Shown one piece after another: positions 32,722 to 42,250 of a stretch of 64,000 nt of DNA (the first letter of the stretch is position 1; the number at the start of each line of letters is the position of its first letter). The translations under genes and the position numbers were made by a program. The stretch spans positions 294,802-358,801 of the forward strand of contig CANOVB010000001.1 of NCBI GenBank assembly GCA_947570695.1, written 5' to 3'. The notes beneath the pieces were generated by a model. It was not told the origin of the DNA, searched no databases, and worked only from the letters and a program-made list of their open reading frames with translations. This DNA comes from an uncultured Clostridium sp. (GTDB taxonomy: Bacteria; Bacillota; Clostridia; TANB77; CAG-508).

Positions 32722-34911
32722 ATGAATATATTAGAGGTAAAAAATGTATCTAAGAAATATGGTAAGTTAGATGTTATAAAGGATGTTTCTTTAGAAGTAA
32801 AAGAAGGGGAAACTTTGGTAATACTAGGACCTTCAGGATCAGGAAAATCTACTTTACTTAGATGTATAAATAATTTAGAAAAGATTAACTCAGGTAATAT
32901 AATTATAAATGGTGAAAAAATGGTTAAAGAATATAAACTATCTAAACCAATTTATAATGATAAAGAAATTTTAAATAAAATAAATTTATCAACAGGTATG
33001 GTATTTCAGGATTTTAATCTATTTCCACATTTATCTGTAAAAGAAAATATAACTAAAGCTTTAATATCTGTATTAAAAAAAGATAAAACAGAAGCAGAGA
33101 AAATCGCTTATGAATTATTAGAAAAGATGGATTTAGTAAATAAAGCTGATTCATATCCATGTGATTTATCTGGTGGGCAAAAGCAAAGAGTATCAATAGC
33201 TAGATGTTTAGCAATAAATCCTAAAATAATTTGTATGGATGAACCAACAAGCGCCTTAGATCCAGAACTTGTAGGAGAAGTTTTAAAAGTAATAAAAGAC
33301 TTATCAAAAGAGAAAAGAACTATGATAATAGTTACACATGAAATAAAGTTTGCAGAAGAGGTTGCAGATAGAGTAATTTTTATGGATGATGGAAAAATTA
33401 TAGAAGAAGGAAAACCGAGTGAAGTAATAGAAAATCCTAAAAAAGAAAGAACTAGGGAATTTTTGAAAAGGTATATTAATATAAAGGAGGATAAAATGGA
33501 AAGATTAAATATTGATGAAGTTGAGCCTAAAGAGGTTATAAAATTTTTTGAAGAAATTAGTAAAATTCCAAGAAAATCTGGCAATGAAGAAGAGATAAAA
33601 AATTATTTAATAAAATTTGCTAAAGAGAGAAATTTTGAAAGTTATGAAGATAACGATTATAATGTAATAATAAAAAAAGAAGCCTCAAAGGGATATGAAA
33701 ATAAAGAACCTATTGCACTTCAAGCCCACACAGATATGGTATGCGAAAAAAGGGCAGATATAAAACATAATTTTGAAAAGGATCCAATTATTTTGTATAA
33801 AGATGATGATTATATAAGAGCTAATGGAACAACTTTAGGTGCAGATAATGGAATTGGTGTTGCTCAGATATTAGCTTTATTAGATTCAAAAGATATAAAA
33901 ATGCCAAAATTAGAAGCAATATTTACAGTACAAGAAGAAAGTACAATGATAGGCGCAATTAATATTGATTTAAATAGATTACAAAGTAAAAAAATAATAT
34001 CTTTAGATGGTGGAAGAGAAGGAAAAATACTAGTAGGAGCTGCTAATTGCTTAGAATGGAAATCAAGGCTAGAAAAAGAATATATTAATGTTCCAGAAGG
34101 ATATACTAGATATGAATTAAAATATGATAATTTTAAAGGAGGGCATTCAGGTGGAAACATTGGTGATATAAAAAGAGGAAATCCAATAAAATTAGGAATT
34201 AGTGTATTAAAACAAATAAAAGATGTTTATATTGAAGAAATTTTTGGAGGAAGTCAAGTTAATGTTATTCCAAGAGATTTTGATATAAAATTTTATACTA
34301 AAAAAGATAAATTAAAACAAATAGAAAATTTGATTGATGAGCAAAAAGAATTTTATGAAAAAGTAAATATTGAAATAAAAGAAATTGAAAACGGTGAAAA
34401 ATGTTTTTCTGAAAATCTTACAAATAGAATTATTGATTTTATTTATAATTATGAAAATGGAGCATTAGAATATGTAAATAATAATGTTATATTATCTTGC
34501 AATATGGCAGAAGTAAAAGAAGATGAGAATTATATAAATATAGGATATTCAACTAGAGCAAATAGTTTAAATTTAAGAAATAAATATTTAGAAAGATTAG
34601 AAAAGTTAGTAAAAAAGAATAAATTAGAAATTTTTTGGAGTCAAGAATTAAAAGGAGTAGAACAAGATATAAATAATGATTTAATTCTAAAATGTAATGA
34701 AATTTATAAAAAAATATATAATAAAGATTTAGAAAAAATGATTACACAAGGTGTTGTAGAAGGAGGATTTTTCTTAAGTAAAGTAAAAGATTTACAATAT
34801 GTTTGTATTGGACCAAATACAGAAGATGTACACAGCCCAAATGAAAGAGTTTCAATTACTTCACTTAAAAATACTTATAAATATTTGCAAGAATTATTAA
34901 TGTCTTTTTAA
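32722..34911 (+). CDS. amino-acid ABC transporter ATPase fused in frame to a PepD-type dipeptidase
   Basis: 729 residues in one open frame with AGGAGGG before the ATG. Residues 1-258 are the ATPase: Walker A GPSGSGKST (about 36-44), Q-loop MVFQDFNLFPH, signature LSGGQKQRVSIARCLA and Walker B ICMDEPTSALDP. There is no stop codon before the dipeptidase start at residue 259, so translation of the transcript yields a fusion unless a stop has been lost by error. A full Shine-Dalgarno site inside the frame suggests separate initiation as well. The fusion would tether an intracellular Xaa-His dipeptidase to the importer. Confidence 0.88.
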   Translation: MNILEVKNVSKKYGKLDVIKDVSLEVKEGETLVILGPSGSGKSTLLRCINNLEKINSGNIIINGEKMVKEYKLSKPIYNDKEILNKINLSTGMVFQDFNLFPHLSVKENITKALISVLKKDKTEAEKIAYELLEKMDLVNKADSYPCDLSGGQKQRVSIARCLAINPKIICMDEPTSALDPELVGEVLKVIKDLSKEKRTMIIVTHEIKFAEEVADRVIFMDDGKIIEEGKPSEVIENPKKERTREFLKRYINIKEDKMERLNIDEVEPKEVIKFFEEISKIPRKSGNEEEIKNYLIKFAKERNFESYEDNDYNVIIKKEASKGYENKEPIALQAHTDMVCEKRADIKHNFEKDPIILYKDDDYIRANGTTLGADNGIGVAQILALLDSKDIKMPKLEAIFTVQEESTMIGAINIDLNRLQSKKIISLDGGREGKILVGAANCLEWKSRLEKEYINVPEGYTRYELKYDNFKGGHSGGNIGDIKRGNPIKLGISVLKQIKDVYIEEIFGGSQVNVIPRDFDIKFYTKKDKLKQIENLIDEQKEFYEKVNIEIKEIENGEKCFSENLTNRIIDFIYNYENGALEYVNNNVILSCNMAEVKEDENYINIGYSTRANSLNLRNKYLERLEKLVKKNKLEIFWSQELKGVEQDINNDLILKCNEIYKKIYNKDLEKMITQGVVEGGFFLSKVKDLQYVCIGPNTEDVHSPNERVSITSLKNTYKYLQELLMSF
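33496..34911 (+). CDS. pepD: aminoacyl-histidine dipeptidase (PepD-like), internal start
   Basis: 471 residues from the ATG at 33496, seven bases after AAAGGAGG; normal PepD length is close to this. M20-family metal ligands: LQAHTDMV (His/Asp), TLGADNGIGVAQ (bridging Asp), VQEES (catalytic and ligand Glu) and a C-terminal PNTEDVHSPNERVS. It hydrolyses X-His dipeptides in the cytoplasm. Together with the His-regulated importer it forms a histidine-supply unit. Its frame is continuous with the upstream ATPase gene. Confidence 0.9.
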   Translation: MERLNIDEVEPKEVIKFFEEISKIPRKSGNEEEIKNYLIKFAKERNFESYEDNDYNVIIKKEASKGYENKEPIALQAHTDMVCEKRADIKHNFEKDPIILYKDDDYIRANGTTLGADNGIGVAQILALLDSKDIKMPKLEAIFTVQEESTMIGAINIDLNRLQSKKIISLDGGREGKILVGAANCLEWKSRLEKEYINVPEGYTRYELKYDNFKGGHSGGNIGDIKRGNPIKLGISVLKQIKDVYIEEIFGGSQVNVIPRDFDIKFYTKKDKLKQIENLIDEQKEFYEKVNIEIKEIENGEKCFSENLTNRIIDFIYNYENGALEYVNNNVILSCNMAEVKEDENYINIGYSTRANSLNLRNKYLERLEKLVKKNKLEIFWSQELKGVEQDINNDLILKCNEIYKKIYNKDLEKMITQGVVEGGFFLSKVKDLQYVCIGPNTEDVHSPNERVSITSLKNTYKYLQELLMSF

Positions 34912-34997
34912 ATAATGTATTCTGAAAGTAAATATGTGAGATGATTTAATTTTTGATAAATTTCAAAATGAATTTTAAAGACAGATTTTTATAAAAT

Positions 34998-35026
34998 TTG
35001 ACAGAATATAAAAAGGATGTTAAAAT
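34998..35026 (+). promoter_or_regulatory. promoter of the third attenuator element
   Basis: TTGACA (34998-35003), a 17-bp spacer and TAAAAT (35021-35026). Confidence 0.85.
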
Positions 35027-35060
35027 AATAAAAATAAAATTTTAGGAGAATTTATTTTTT

Positions 35061-35102
35061 ATGATAAACAAAACACTAATAAATGGAAACAAACAAAAAT
35101 AA
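35061..35102 (+). CDS. leader peptide 3, without histidines
   Basis: TTAGGAGA precedes an ATG encoding MINKTLINGNKQK and a TAA. It aligns with leader 1 around GNK, but the HHH block is missing and replaced by a single Gln. Lys (three codons) or Asn (three codons) could be the sensed residue, or the leader has lost its sensor. Confidence 0.6.
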   Translation: MINKTLINGNKQK

Positions 35103-35104
35103 TA

Positions 35105-35190
35105 GCCTGTGTCTATAAAAGGCACAGGCTAGGAGTTTGTGCCTTTAGTGTTTAAAAGCCTTAAAGGTACAACCCTTTAAGGCTTTTATT
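35105..35190 (+). promoter_or_regulatory. attenuator-like element 3, upstream of lysS
   Basis: A GCCTGTGTC (35105-35113), B GGCACAGGC (35121-35129), C GTTTGTGCC (35135-35143) and terminator AAAAGCCTTAAAGG/CCTTTAAGGCTTTT (35154-35187). GTGCCTTT (35139-35146) can pair with AAAGGTAC (35163-35170). Same plan as the two His attenuators. Confidence 0.7.
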
Positions 35191-35268
35191 ATTTATATTT
35201 GCCAATTTTGCACATTAAAAAAGTATTAGGAAGTATTTATATACAAGATTTTTCTCATAAAAAATAAG

Positions 35269-35297
35269 TTTACAATAATTGACTTTTATTATATAAT
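35269..35297 (+). promoter_or_regulatory. promoter of lysS
   Basis: TTTACA (35269-35274), a 17-bp spacer and TATAAT (35292-35297), downstream of element 3, so lysS has at least one start that bypasses it. Confidence 0.75.
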
Positions 35298-35334
35298 AAT
35301 CTAGTCAAAATTTAATAAAAAGGGGCGCGAAACT

Positions 35335-36837
35335 ATGGAAAATGAAAACAATAACGAAATTATTCAAACAGAAGAAGATATCAACAAATTAATGCAAGTT
35401 AGAATTGACAAATTAAAGGAACTTCAAGCAGAAGGAAAAGATCCTTATGAGATTACTAAATATGATAGAACAGAATTTTCAGAAGATATAAAACAAAACT
35501 ATGAAACTTTTGAAGGAAAAGATGTATCTGTTGCAGGAAGAATTATGGCAAAAAGAATTATGGGAAAAGCATCATTTTGTACAATTCAGGACAGCAAGGG
35601 TAAAATTCAAAGTTATGTAAGCATAAATGATTTAGGAGAAGAGAGTTATAAAGCTTTTAAAACTTTTGATATAGGAGATATAATTGGTTTAAAAGGTTTT
35701 GTTTTTAAAACAAAAACTGAAGAAATTTCAATTCATGCAAAAGAAGTAATTCTTTTAACTAAATCTTTAAGAGATTTACCAGAGAAATTTCATGGATTAA
35801 AAGATATAGATTTGCGTTATAGACAAAGATATGTAGATTTAATAGTTAACCCAGAAGTTAAAGAAACATTTTTATTAAGAAGTAAAATATTAAAAGAAAT
35901 AAAGAACTTTTTTGATAAAGAAGGTTATTTAGAAGTTGATACACCAATATTAAATACAATAGCAGGTGGAGCTACAGCAAGACCTTTTATTACACATCAT
36001 AATACTTTAGATATGGATATGTATTTAAGAATTGCTAATGAATTATATTTAAAAAGATTAATAGTTGGTGGCTTTGACAGAGTTTATGAAATGGGAAGAA
36101 TGTTTAGAAATGAAGGAATGGATATTAAACATAATCCGGAATTTACGAATGTAGAATTTTATGCTGCATACCAAGACTATAATGATATGATGAATTTTTC
36201 TGAAAACTTAATTAGAACTGTAGCTAAAAATGTTTTAGGAACAGCTAAAATTAATTATCAGGGAACAGATATAGATTTAGAAACACCATGGAGAAGAGTA
36301 AGCATGATAGATGCAATAAAAGAAGTTACAGGAGTAGATTTTAGCACAATAAATACAGATGAAGAAGCAATAGCTATTGCAAAAGAAAAAGGAGTTGAAA
36401 TAGAAGAAGCAAAACAAACAAGAGGATATATTATAAATCAATTCTTTGAAGATTTTGTTGAAGAAACATTAACTCAGCCAACATTTATTTGCGATTATCC
36501 TGTGGAAGTATCTCCTTTAACCAAAAGAAAACCATCAGATAAGAGATTAGTTGAAAGATTTGAATTATTTATAGATGGACGTGAATATGGAAATGCTTAT
36601 TCAGAATTAAATGATCCAATAGATCAAAGACAAAGATTTGTAGACCAATTAAAGCAAAGAGATGCTGGAGATGATGAAGCAAACATGATGGATGAAGACT
36701 TTTGTATGGCTATTGAATATGGTATGCCTCCAACAGGTGGAATGGGAATTGGAATAGATAGATTAATAATGCTTCTTACAAATTCAGCCTCAATTAGAGA
36801 TGTAATACTTTTCCCAACAATGAAGCCTTTAGGGTAG
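35335..36837 (+). CDS. lysS: lysyl-tRNA synthetase, class II
   Basis: 500 residues. OB-fold anticodon domain (about 60-165), then the class II core with motif 1 ([19 protein letters not shown]), motif 2 ([20 protein letters not shown]) and motif 3 ([16 protein letters not shown]). It charges tRNA-Lys. It may be expressed both from its own promoter and by read-through from the attenuated unit. AAGGGGCG provides the ribosome site. Confidence 0.96.
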   Translation: MENENNNEIIQTEEDINKLMQVRIDKLKELQAEGKDPYEITKYDRTEFSEDIKQNYETFEGKDVSVAGRIMAKRIMGKASFCTIQDSKGKIQSYVSINDLGEESYKAFKTFDIGDIIGLKGFVFKTKTEEISIHAKEVILLTKSLRDLPEKFHGLKDIDLRYRQRYVDLIVNPEVKETFLLRSKILKEIKNFFDKEGYLEVDTPILNTIAGGATARPFITHHNTLDMDMYLRIANELYLKRLIVGGFDRVYEMGRMFRNEGMDIKHNPEFTNVEFYAAYQDYNDMMNFSENLIRTVAKNVLGTAKINYQGTDIDLETPWRRVSMIDAIKEVTGVDFSTINTDEEAIAIAKEKGVEIEEAKQTRGYIINQFFEDFVEETLTQPTFICDYPVEVSPLTKRKPSDKRLVERFELFIDGREYGNAYSELNDPIDQRQRFVDQLKQRDAGDDEANMMDEDFCMAIEYGMPPTGGMGIGIDRLIMLLTNSASIRDVILFPTMKPLG

Positions 36838-36879
36838 AACAGTAAACTTATTAAAAAGATAAAAAGCTAGGAGATAAAA

Positions 36880-37485
36880 ATGATTTTAGAAAATAAATTA
36901 AATATTGATAATCAGGCAGAACTAGCAAGAGAAGAAGAAAGAATTAGTAAGATTCATGCAAAAGAAATGTTTGAAACAGGATATTTAAATACTTTAGAAC
37001 CGGGAACTTTTGATGCTTTAATAAAAATTCATAAATTTTTATTTGAAGAAATATATGAATTTGCAGGAAAATTAAGAAAAGTAAATATTGCAAAAGGAAA
37101 CTATAGATTTACACCTCTTACTTATCTTGACGAAGCCATTAAAAATATTGAAAAAATGCCACAATCAACTTATGAAGAAATAATAGAAAAATATGTGGAA
37201 ATGAATATTGCCCATCCATTTAGAGAAGGAAATGGGAGAAGCACAAGAATTTGGCTTGATTTAATTTTAAAAAAAGAATTAAATTTAGTAATTGACTGGA
37301 GTAAAATTGATAAAACAGATTATTTACTTGCAATGGAACGCAGTCCTATAAAAGATACAGAAATTAAAGTATTATTAAAACAGGCTTTAACAGATAAGAT
37401 AGATGATAGAGAATTATATATGAAAGGTATAGACAATAGCTATTTATATGAAGGATATTTATCATTTAAAACAGATGAGTTATAA
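36880..37485 (+). CDS. Fic family AMP-transferase, class III type
   Basis: 201 residues. Catalytic motif HPFREGNGRSTR at about 110-121 with all key residues, and a flap region before it (GNYRFTPLTYLDEAI). Near the C-terminus NSYLYEGY holds the [S/T]xxxE[G/N] inhibitory motif, so this is a class III, self-inhibited Fic protein. Such proteins adenylylate other proteins, for example gyrase in Neisseria; the target here is unknown. It lies 42 bp after lysS and may share its transcript. Confidence 0.88.
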   Translation: MILENKLNIDNQAELAREEERISKIHAKEMFETGYLNTLEPGTFDALIKIHKFLFEEIYEFAGKLRKVNIAKGNYRFTPLTYLDEAIKNIEKMPQSTYEEIIEKYVEMNIAHPFREGNGRSTRIWLDLILKKELNLVIDWSKIDKTDYLLAMERSPIKDTEIKVLLKQALTDKIDDRELYMKGIDNSYLYEGYLSFKTDEL

Positions 37486-37504
37486 ATTGCAAAATTAAAA
37501 ATAT

Positions 37505-37544
37505 AAAAAACAGGCTAAGAATCAATAGCTTAGTCTGTTTTTTT
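37505..37544 (+). terminator. terminator of lysS-fic
   Basis: ACAGGCTAAG (37510-37519) pairs with CTTAGTCTGT (37529-37538), followed by T7. Confidence 0.85.
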
Positions 37545-37680
37545 ATTTAAGAGGACATTTACAATAAATTTTGTCTTTTGTAATTTTCGTAATGACCTCT
37601 TTTGTTCTATTTAAATAAAAGCTAGTTGTTAAAGTATAAAGTATGATATAATGTGAAAAAATGTAAAAGAGGTAAAAAAT

Positions 37681-38877
37681 ATGAAAAAAATTATTGAAAT
37701 TTTTTTAGTAATTGTATTGATTACTATAGGAATATTGTATTTTTACTATACTGCCGAAAGCACAATTTCAGAAAAAGTAAATAATACTATGGAAAATAAA
37801 ATAGAAATTAAAAATGTAGAAAATAATTTAAATAATAATACTGTAGTTAATAATAAAAATGACAATGTATTTTCTATAAAAAATAAAAAAACACATTTAT
37901 ATAAAGAAGATAGCAATTATGATTTAGATTATAGTGGATTTAAAGTATTAGAGTATGATAATACAAATAGTAGTTATGCACAAATATATTATATACTTTA
38001 TGATTATGTTACAGATCCAGCATATTCTTATATATTAGAAATTATAGATAGTAATGGAAATAGCTTATTAGAGAATGGTAAAAAAGAAGAAAATATAATG
38101 GGAGGAATAGTAACTCCTATAAAAATAAAGAAAGTAGATTTTAATAATAAATTAAGAATAAAAGTATATGAAAAAAACGGAATTAAAGTTGAAAATAGTG
38201 TAGAATTAGAAATAGATTTGAGTAAAGAATTAGAAGAGAAGAAAAGAATAGATAGAACGGCAGAATTAAAGGATGGAAAGTTGGGAAATCTTAAATTTAA
38301 GTATATTTCTTCTAAAAATGTTTATTTTGGACCAACATCTCATGCATATTCCAAAAAACTTATTGGAGAAAATGCTTCATTTCCAGTGAAAATACAATAT
38401 GGAAATTATTTGGAAAGTAGTGAATATATAGATCTTTTTTGTGAAAAAAATGTAAATAATTTAAGCTTAGAAAGAGCTTTTGAAAGTTTGGCTTTAATAA
38501 ATAAATCTGTAGGAAATTATGGATTATCAGATGTGTATGGAAAAGATATAGTAGATAATACAGGAAATGTTGTTGATACAGCAATAGTAACATTTGATGA
38601 AATGATAAAAATATGTAATGGTGAAACTATTGAAAAAAACGGGAAAAAATATAATAAAAAAACATTTGATGGTTCTACACCAATGATAATAAAAAAAGAA
38701 AAAGAATTAGAAATAGGAAAAGGTATAAAAGCTATAAAATACTATATAGAAACAGATAAAAACTTAGAGTATTATATGTTTTTAAATAAAGATAATCTTT
38801 ATACTGTAAGAGTTCCAGTGAACGAAAGAATAAAATTTGAAGTAGAGCAATTTTTAAATAGTTTAGAAATAGAATAA
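37681..38877 (+). CDS. hypothetical membrane-anchored extracellular protein
   Basis: 398 residues. One N-terminal membrane segment or uncleaved signal (about 5-24), an Asn-rich linker to about 60, then a soluble, beta-rich and Lys/Asp/Tyr-rich domain with no recognised motif. AGAGGTAAAAAAT provides the ribosome site. It stands alone between terminators. Function unknown. Confidence 0.65.
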   Translation: MKKIIEIFLVIVLITIGILYFYYTAESTISEKVNNTMENKIEIKNVENNLNNNTVVNNKNDNVFSIKNKKTHLYKEDSNYDLDYSGFKVLEYDNTNSSYAQIYYILYDYVTDPAYSYILEIIDSNGNSLLENGKKEENIMGGIVTPIKIKKVDFNNKLRIKVYEKNGIKVENSVELEIDLSKELEEKKRIDRTAELKDGKLGNLKFKYISSKNVYFGPTSHAYSKKLIGENASFPVKIQYGNYLESSEYIDLFCEKNVNNLSLERAFESLALINKSVGNYGLSDVYGKDIVDNTGNVVDTAIVTFDEMIKICNGETIEKNGKKYNKKTFDGSTPMIIKKEKELEIGKGIKAIKYYIETDKNLEYYMFLNKDNLYTVRVPVNERIKFEVEQFLNSLEIE

Positions 38878-39117
38878 TAGGATATTAAATAGAATTTGGA
38901 GTTATATTTTCTGTTATATAATAATTATAGGATTTTTTAAGATAAAAAAGAAAAGAATTCAATAAAATGCTGTTATTGAAACATTAAAACTTATAAAAAA
39001 ATTAGGTTATGATATTATAAAAAATAATTGATAATATAAAAAAATATGATATAATGAATTCGATTTGATAGTAAAATTGTTAATATAAAAGTGATAATTA
39101 AATATAATAAGTTATTA

Positions 39118-39315
39118 ATTTAATAGAAAAGTGCTATGTACTTCCTATTAAATAAAGCTTTAAGTAAGTTTGTAAAGAAAAATTTTAAAGAAATTTTTCG
39201 CACATAGAACATTTTTTATCTGTAGCAAATGAAAGGGCTATAGATGAAATATGTGGACAATTCAGTAAAGTTTTGTCTTTATTATATTAAATATTGCCCA
39301 CTTTTGTTCTATTTT
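39118..39315 (+). repeat. dispersed noncoding repeat, full copy
   Basis: Begins with a hairpin (TTTAATAG...CTATTAAA), then GTGCGAAAA-type and TTCAGTAAAG blocks in reverse sense, and ends CAATATT-like ATATTGCCCACTTTTGTTCT next to the ribosome site of the site-2 protease. It is the reverse complement of 1716-1910 with roughly two thirds identity by eye. Its 3' end would be the 5' UTR of the downstream gene. The rest of the gap 38878-39118 is AT-rich without a gene. Confidence 0.75.
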
Positions 39316-39328
39316 AAGGAGGAATTTA

Positions 39329-40069
39329 ATGTTTGGTTATGGAGTTGATAAAAGAATTATTTATATAGTACTTGCAATACTTGTATTATTTTCTTTTATG
39401 AGTATGTCAAGGGGAGATTGGATGAGTCTAATTTTAACTCTTCCAGCGGTTATAATAGCAATTACTTTTCATGAATTTGCACATGCTTGGACTGCTGATA
39501 AATTTGGAGATACAACACCAAGGGCTCAAGGTAGATTAACTTTAAATCCACTTAAACACTTAGACCCTTATGGATTTATATTATTAATGTTTGCACATAT
39601 TGGTTGGGGTAGACCAGTTCAAATAAATCCTAATAATTTCACAAGTAATAAATCAAGAGGTTTTTGTGAAGCTATGATTTCTCTTGCAGGGCCACTTATG
39701 AATTTTATTATAGCAATTATTTCTTGTATAGCGTATGTTTTAATTATTTATTTTACAGGAAATGCTTTTCAATATAGCTTTGCAGGAAATATAATACTTG
39801 TATTACTATATATGTTAATGACAATCAATATTGGTTTAGGAGTTTTTAACTTAATTCCACTACCACCATTAGACGGAGAAAAAATTTTTAGAAATATATT
39901 ACCATATAGAGCACAAGAATGGCTAATAAAAAACTATCAAACATTATATATGGTGTTTTTATTACTATGGATTTTTGGATTTTTAGAGATTATTGTTTCA
40001 CCAGTAATTTCAAGTTTAATTAATATACTAATGAAAACAGTACAAACTGTAGTTTTATTTTTCGTATAA
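39329..40069 (+). CDS. site-2 protease family (M50) membrane metalloprotease
   Basis: 246 residues, five to six membrane segments. Zinc motif HEFAH in ITFHEFAHAWTADKFGD (about 48-52) and the third-ligand region NLIPLPPLDGEKIF. It matches the compact YwhC-like group without a PDZ domain. Substrate unknown. AAGGAGG precedes the ATG. Confidence 0.92.
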   Translation: MFGYGVDKRIIYIVLAILVLFSFMSMSRGDWMSLILTLPAVIIAITFHEFAHAWTADKFGDTTPRAQGRLTLNPLKHLDPYGFILLMFAHIGWGRPVQINPNNFTSNKSRGFCEAMISLAGPLMNFIIAIISCIAYVLIIYFTGNAFQYSFAGNIILVLLYMLMTINIGLGVFNLIPLPPLDGEKIFRNILPYRAQEWLIKNYQTLYMVFLLLWIFGFLEIIVSPVISSLINILMKTVQTVVLFFV

Positions 40070-40071
40070 AA

Positions 40072-40097
40072 TTAGGGATAACAAAAGTTATCCCTAA
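40072..40097 (+). terminator. hairpin after the site-2 protease
   Basis: TTAGGGATAAC/GTTATCCCTAA around AAAA; the T tract is weak. Confidence 0.5.
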
Positions 40098-40107
40098 TAA
40101 GTTTATT

Positions 40108-40200
40108 AAAAAATAGAAAATTGATTTTACATTTCGTATTAAATAAAGAGTTGATGAAATAAGCACTAAAAACGATTTATGCTTACTCTTTATTATATTA
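40108..40200 (+). repeat. possible diverged copy of the dispersed repeat
   Basis: AATAGAAAATTGATTTTACATTTCG-TATTAAATAAAG resembles the hairpin module, and CTCTTTATTATATTAG near the end resembles part of 39275-39290. Similarity is weak. Confidence 0.25.
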
Positions 40201-40249
40201 GAAAAGTATTTAAATAAAGAATTATACTTATTTTTATAGGAGTTAAAAA

Positions 40250-41245
40250 GTGAAAAAAACTTTAATAATGGGAATTGAATCTAGCTGTGATGAAACTTCT
40301 ATTTCTATTGTAGAAGATGGAAGAAAAGTTTTATCTAATATTATAAATTCTCAAATAAAAATACATGAAGAGTATGGAGGAGTAGTTCCTGAAATAGCTT
40401 CGAGATGTCATACAGAAGTAATAAATGGAATAATGAAACAAGCTCTTAAAGAAGCAAAAGTAACACTAGAAGATATTGATGCTATTGCTGTAACACAAGG
40501 ACCAGGTTTAGTTGGAGCTTTGCTTGTGGGTGTTTCTTATGCAAAAGGGCTAAGTTTTGTTACAGGTAAGCCATTAGTAGCAGTAAATCATATTGAAGGA
40601 CATATTGCAGGAAACTATTTAACTTATGAAGAATTAAAACCACCATTTATTTGTTTAATTATTTCTGGTGGACATACTCATTTAGTAAATGTAAAAAGTT
40701 ATAATGATTTTGAAGTTTTAGGGAAAACTAGAGATGATGCTATTGGAGAAGCCTTTGATAAAGTTGCAAGAGTAGTAGGACTAGGATATCCAGGGGGACC
40801 CAAAGTTGATAATCTTGCGAAAGAAGGAACTTCAAATATAAAATTACCAATAACACATTTTGAAAATTTAGATTTTAGTTTTAGTGGAATAAAAACTGCT
40901 GTTATTAATTTAAATCATAAAGATCCAAATATTAATAAAGCAAATTTATGTGCAAGTTTTCAATCGGCTGTTACAGAAATGCTAATTAATAATGTAAAAA
41001 AAGCAATTAATATATATCAGTCAGATAAAATTGTAATAGCAGGAGGAGTTTCAAGAAATTCTTTTATTAGAAAATCATTTGATGAATTAGCAAATGACTT
41101 AGGTATAAAAGTATTTTATCCAGAACCAGTTTTATGTACAGATAATGCAGCTATGATAGCAGCAGCTGGATATTATAATTTTATAAATGGAGAAAAAGCA
41201 GATTTAACACTAAATGCAATACCAAATTTAAAAATAGGAGAATAA
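40250..41245 (+). CDS. tsaD: tRNA threonylcarbamoyladenosine transferase TsaD
   Basis: 331 residues from a GTG at 40250 with TAGGAG upstream. ASKHA fold with [17 protein letters not shown] at the start, metal-binding HTEVINGIM and [17 protein letters not shown] and [10 protein letters not shown]. It makes t6A37 in ANN-decoding tRNAs with TsaB and TsaE, which are not in this window. Confidence 0.96.
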   Translation: MKKTLIMGIESSCDETSISIVEDGRKVLSNIINSQIKIHEEYGGVVPEIASRCHTEVINGIMKQALKEAKVTLEDIDAIAVTQGPGLVGALLVGVSYAKGLSFVTGKPLVAVNHIEGHIAGNYLTYEELKPPFICLIISGGHTHLVNVKSYNDFEVLGKTRDDAIGEAFDKVARVVGLGYPGGPKVDNLAKEGTSNIKLPITHFENLDFSFSGIKTAVINLNHKDPNINKANLCASFQSAVTEMLINNVKKAINIYQSDKIVIAGGVSRNSFIRKSFDELANDLGIKVFYPEPVLCTDNAAMIAAAGYYNFINGEKADLTLNAIPNLKIGE

Positions 41246-41324
41246 AATAATTAAATAAAAAATATATAAAATTTTATAAGAAATAAATTTTAAAAATTAG
41301 CAGTAAGAAATAAAGGAGAAATTG

Positions 41325-42032
41325 ATGTCAATATATGTGATAGGTGATTTACATTTATCATTTTCGGTAGATAAACCAATGGATATTTTTGGAGACTGTT
41401 GGGAAAATCATTCTGAAAAAGTAAAACAAAACTGGATAGAGAAAGTTAAACCAGAAGATGTAGTTATTTTACCAGGAGATTTTTCTTGGGCTACATATTT
41501 AGAAGAAACTTTTAAAGATTTTGAATTTTTAAATAGTCTTCCTGGAAAAAAAATTATGTCTAAAGGAAATCACGATTACTGGTGGACTACAGTAACTAGT
41601 ATGAAAAAGTTTTTAAAAAGTAACAATTTTGAAAATATAGATTTTTTATATAATAATGCATTTTTTATAGAAGATAAAATAATTACAGGAACAAGAGGAT
41701 GGATTAATACTTGGAAATCAGAGGAAAATTACAAAATATTAAAAAGAGAAAATGATAGATTAAAGCTTTCAATAGAAAAAGGAATAAAGGAATTTGGAGT
41801 TGATAAAGAGATTATTTCTTTTATACATTATCCACCATTTTATAAAGAAAATGGAATTCCAGAAGAAATTGATTTTATAAAAACTTTAAATAAATATAAT
41901 GTAAAAAAATGTTATTATGCTCATTTACATAGTGATTCACATAAAGAAGCATTAGAAGGATTAATTAATGATATAGAATTTAAATTAGTAAGTTCTGATT
42001 ATTTAAAATTTGATTTATTAAAAATAAATTAG
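41325..42032 (+). CDS. metallophosphoesterase
   Basis: 235 residues from the ATG at 41325, preceded by AAGGAG. Calcineurin-like motifs: GDLHLS (D-x-H), LPGDFSWA (GD), KGNHDYWW (GNHD), IHYPPF and AHLHSDSH (GHxH variant). A predicted phosphatase of unknown substrate. The next small ORF follows closely. Confidence 0.9.
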   Translation: MSIYVIGDLHLSFSVDKPMDIFGDCWENHSEKVKQNWIEKVKPEDVVILPGDFSWATYLEETFKDFEFLNSLPGKKIMSKGNHDYWWTTVTSMKKFLKSNNFENIDFLYNNAFFIEDKIITGTRGWINTWKSEENYKILKRENDRLKLSIEKGIKEFGVDKEIISFIHYPPFYKENGIPEEIDFIKTLNKYNVKKCYYAHLHSDSHKEALEGLINDIEFKLVSSDYLKFDLLKIN

Positions 42033-42041
42033 GAGAAAAAT

Positions 42042-42233
42042 ATGGATAATTCATATTCAATTATTGCAAAATGTACAATTAAAAATAGAAATTTTGCAAT
42101 AACTCAAGATAAAAAAATTGTTGAAGAAATAAATGGAGAGTATGTTGAAGTATTAGAAGATGATTTAGATATTCAAACTTTAAAAAAATATACAAAAGAG
42201 CCAGAAAGTTTAGATATTGAAAATAATATGTAA
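42042..42233 (+). CDS. small hypothetical protein
   Basis: 63 residues, acidic, no membrane segment (MDNSYSIIAKCTIKN... start). TAGGAGAAA precedes the ATG. It lies 9 bp after the phosphoesterase and 17 bp before a metalloprotease-like gene, so all three are probably one operon. Family not recognised. Confidence 0.6.
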   Translation: MDNSYSIIAKCTIKNRNFAITQDKKIVEEINGEYVEVLEDDLDIQTLKKYTKEPESLDIENNM

Positions 42234-42250
42234 ATAGGAGTACCAAAATA

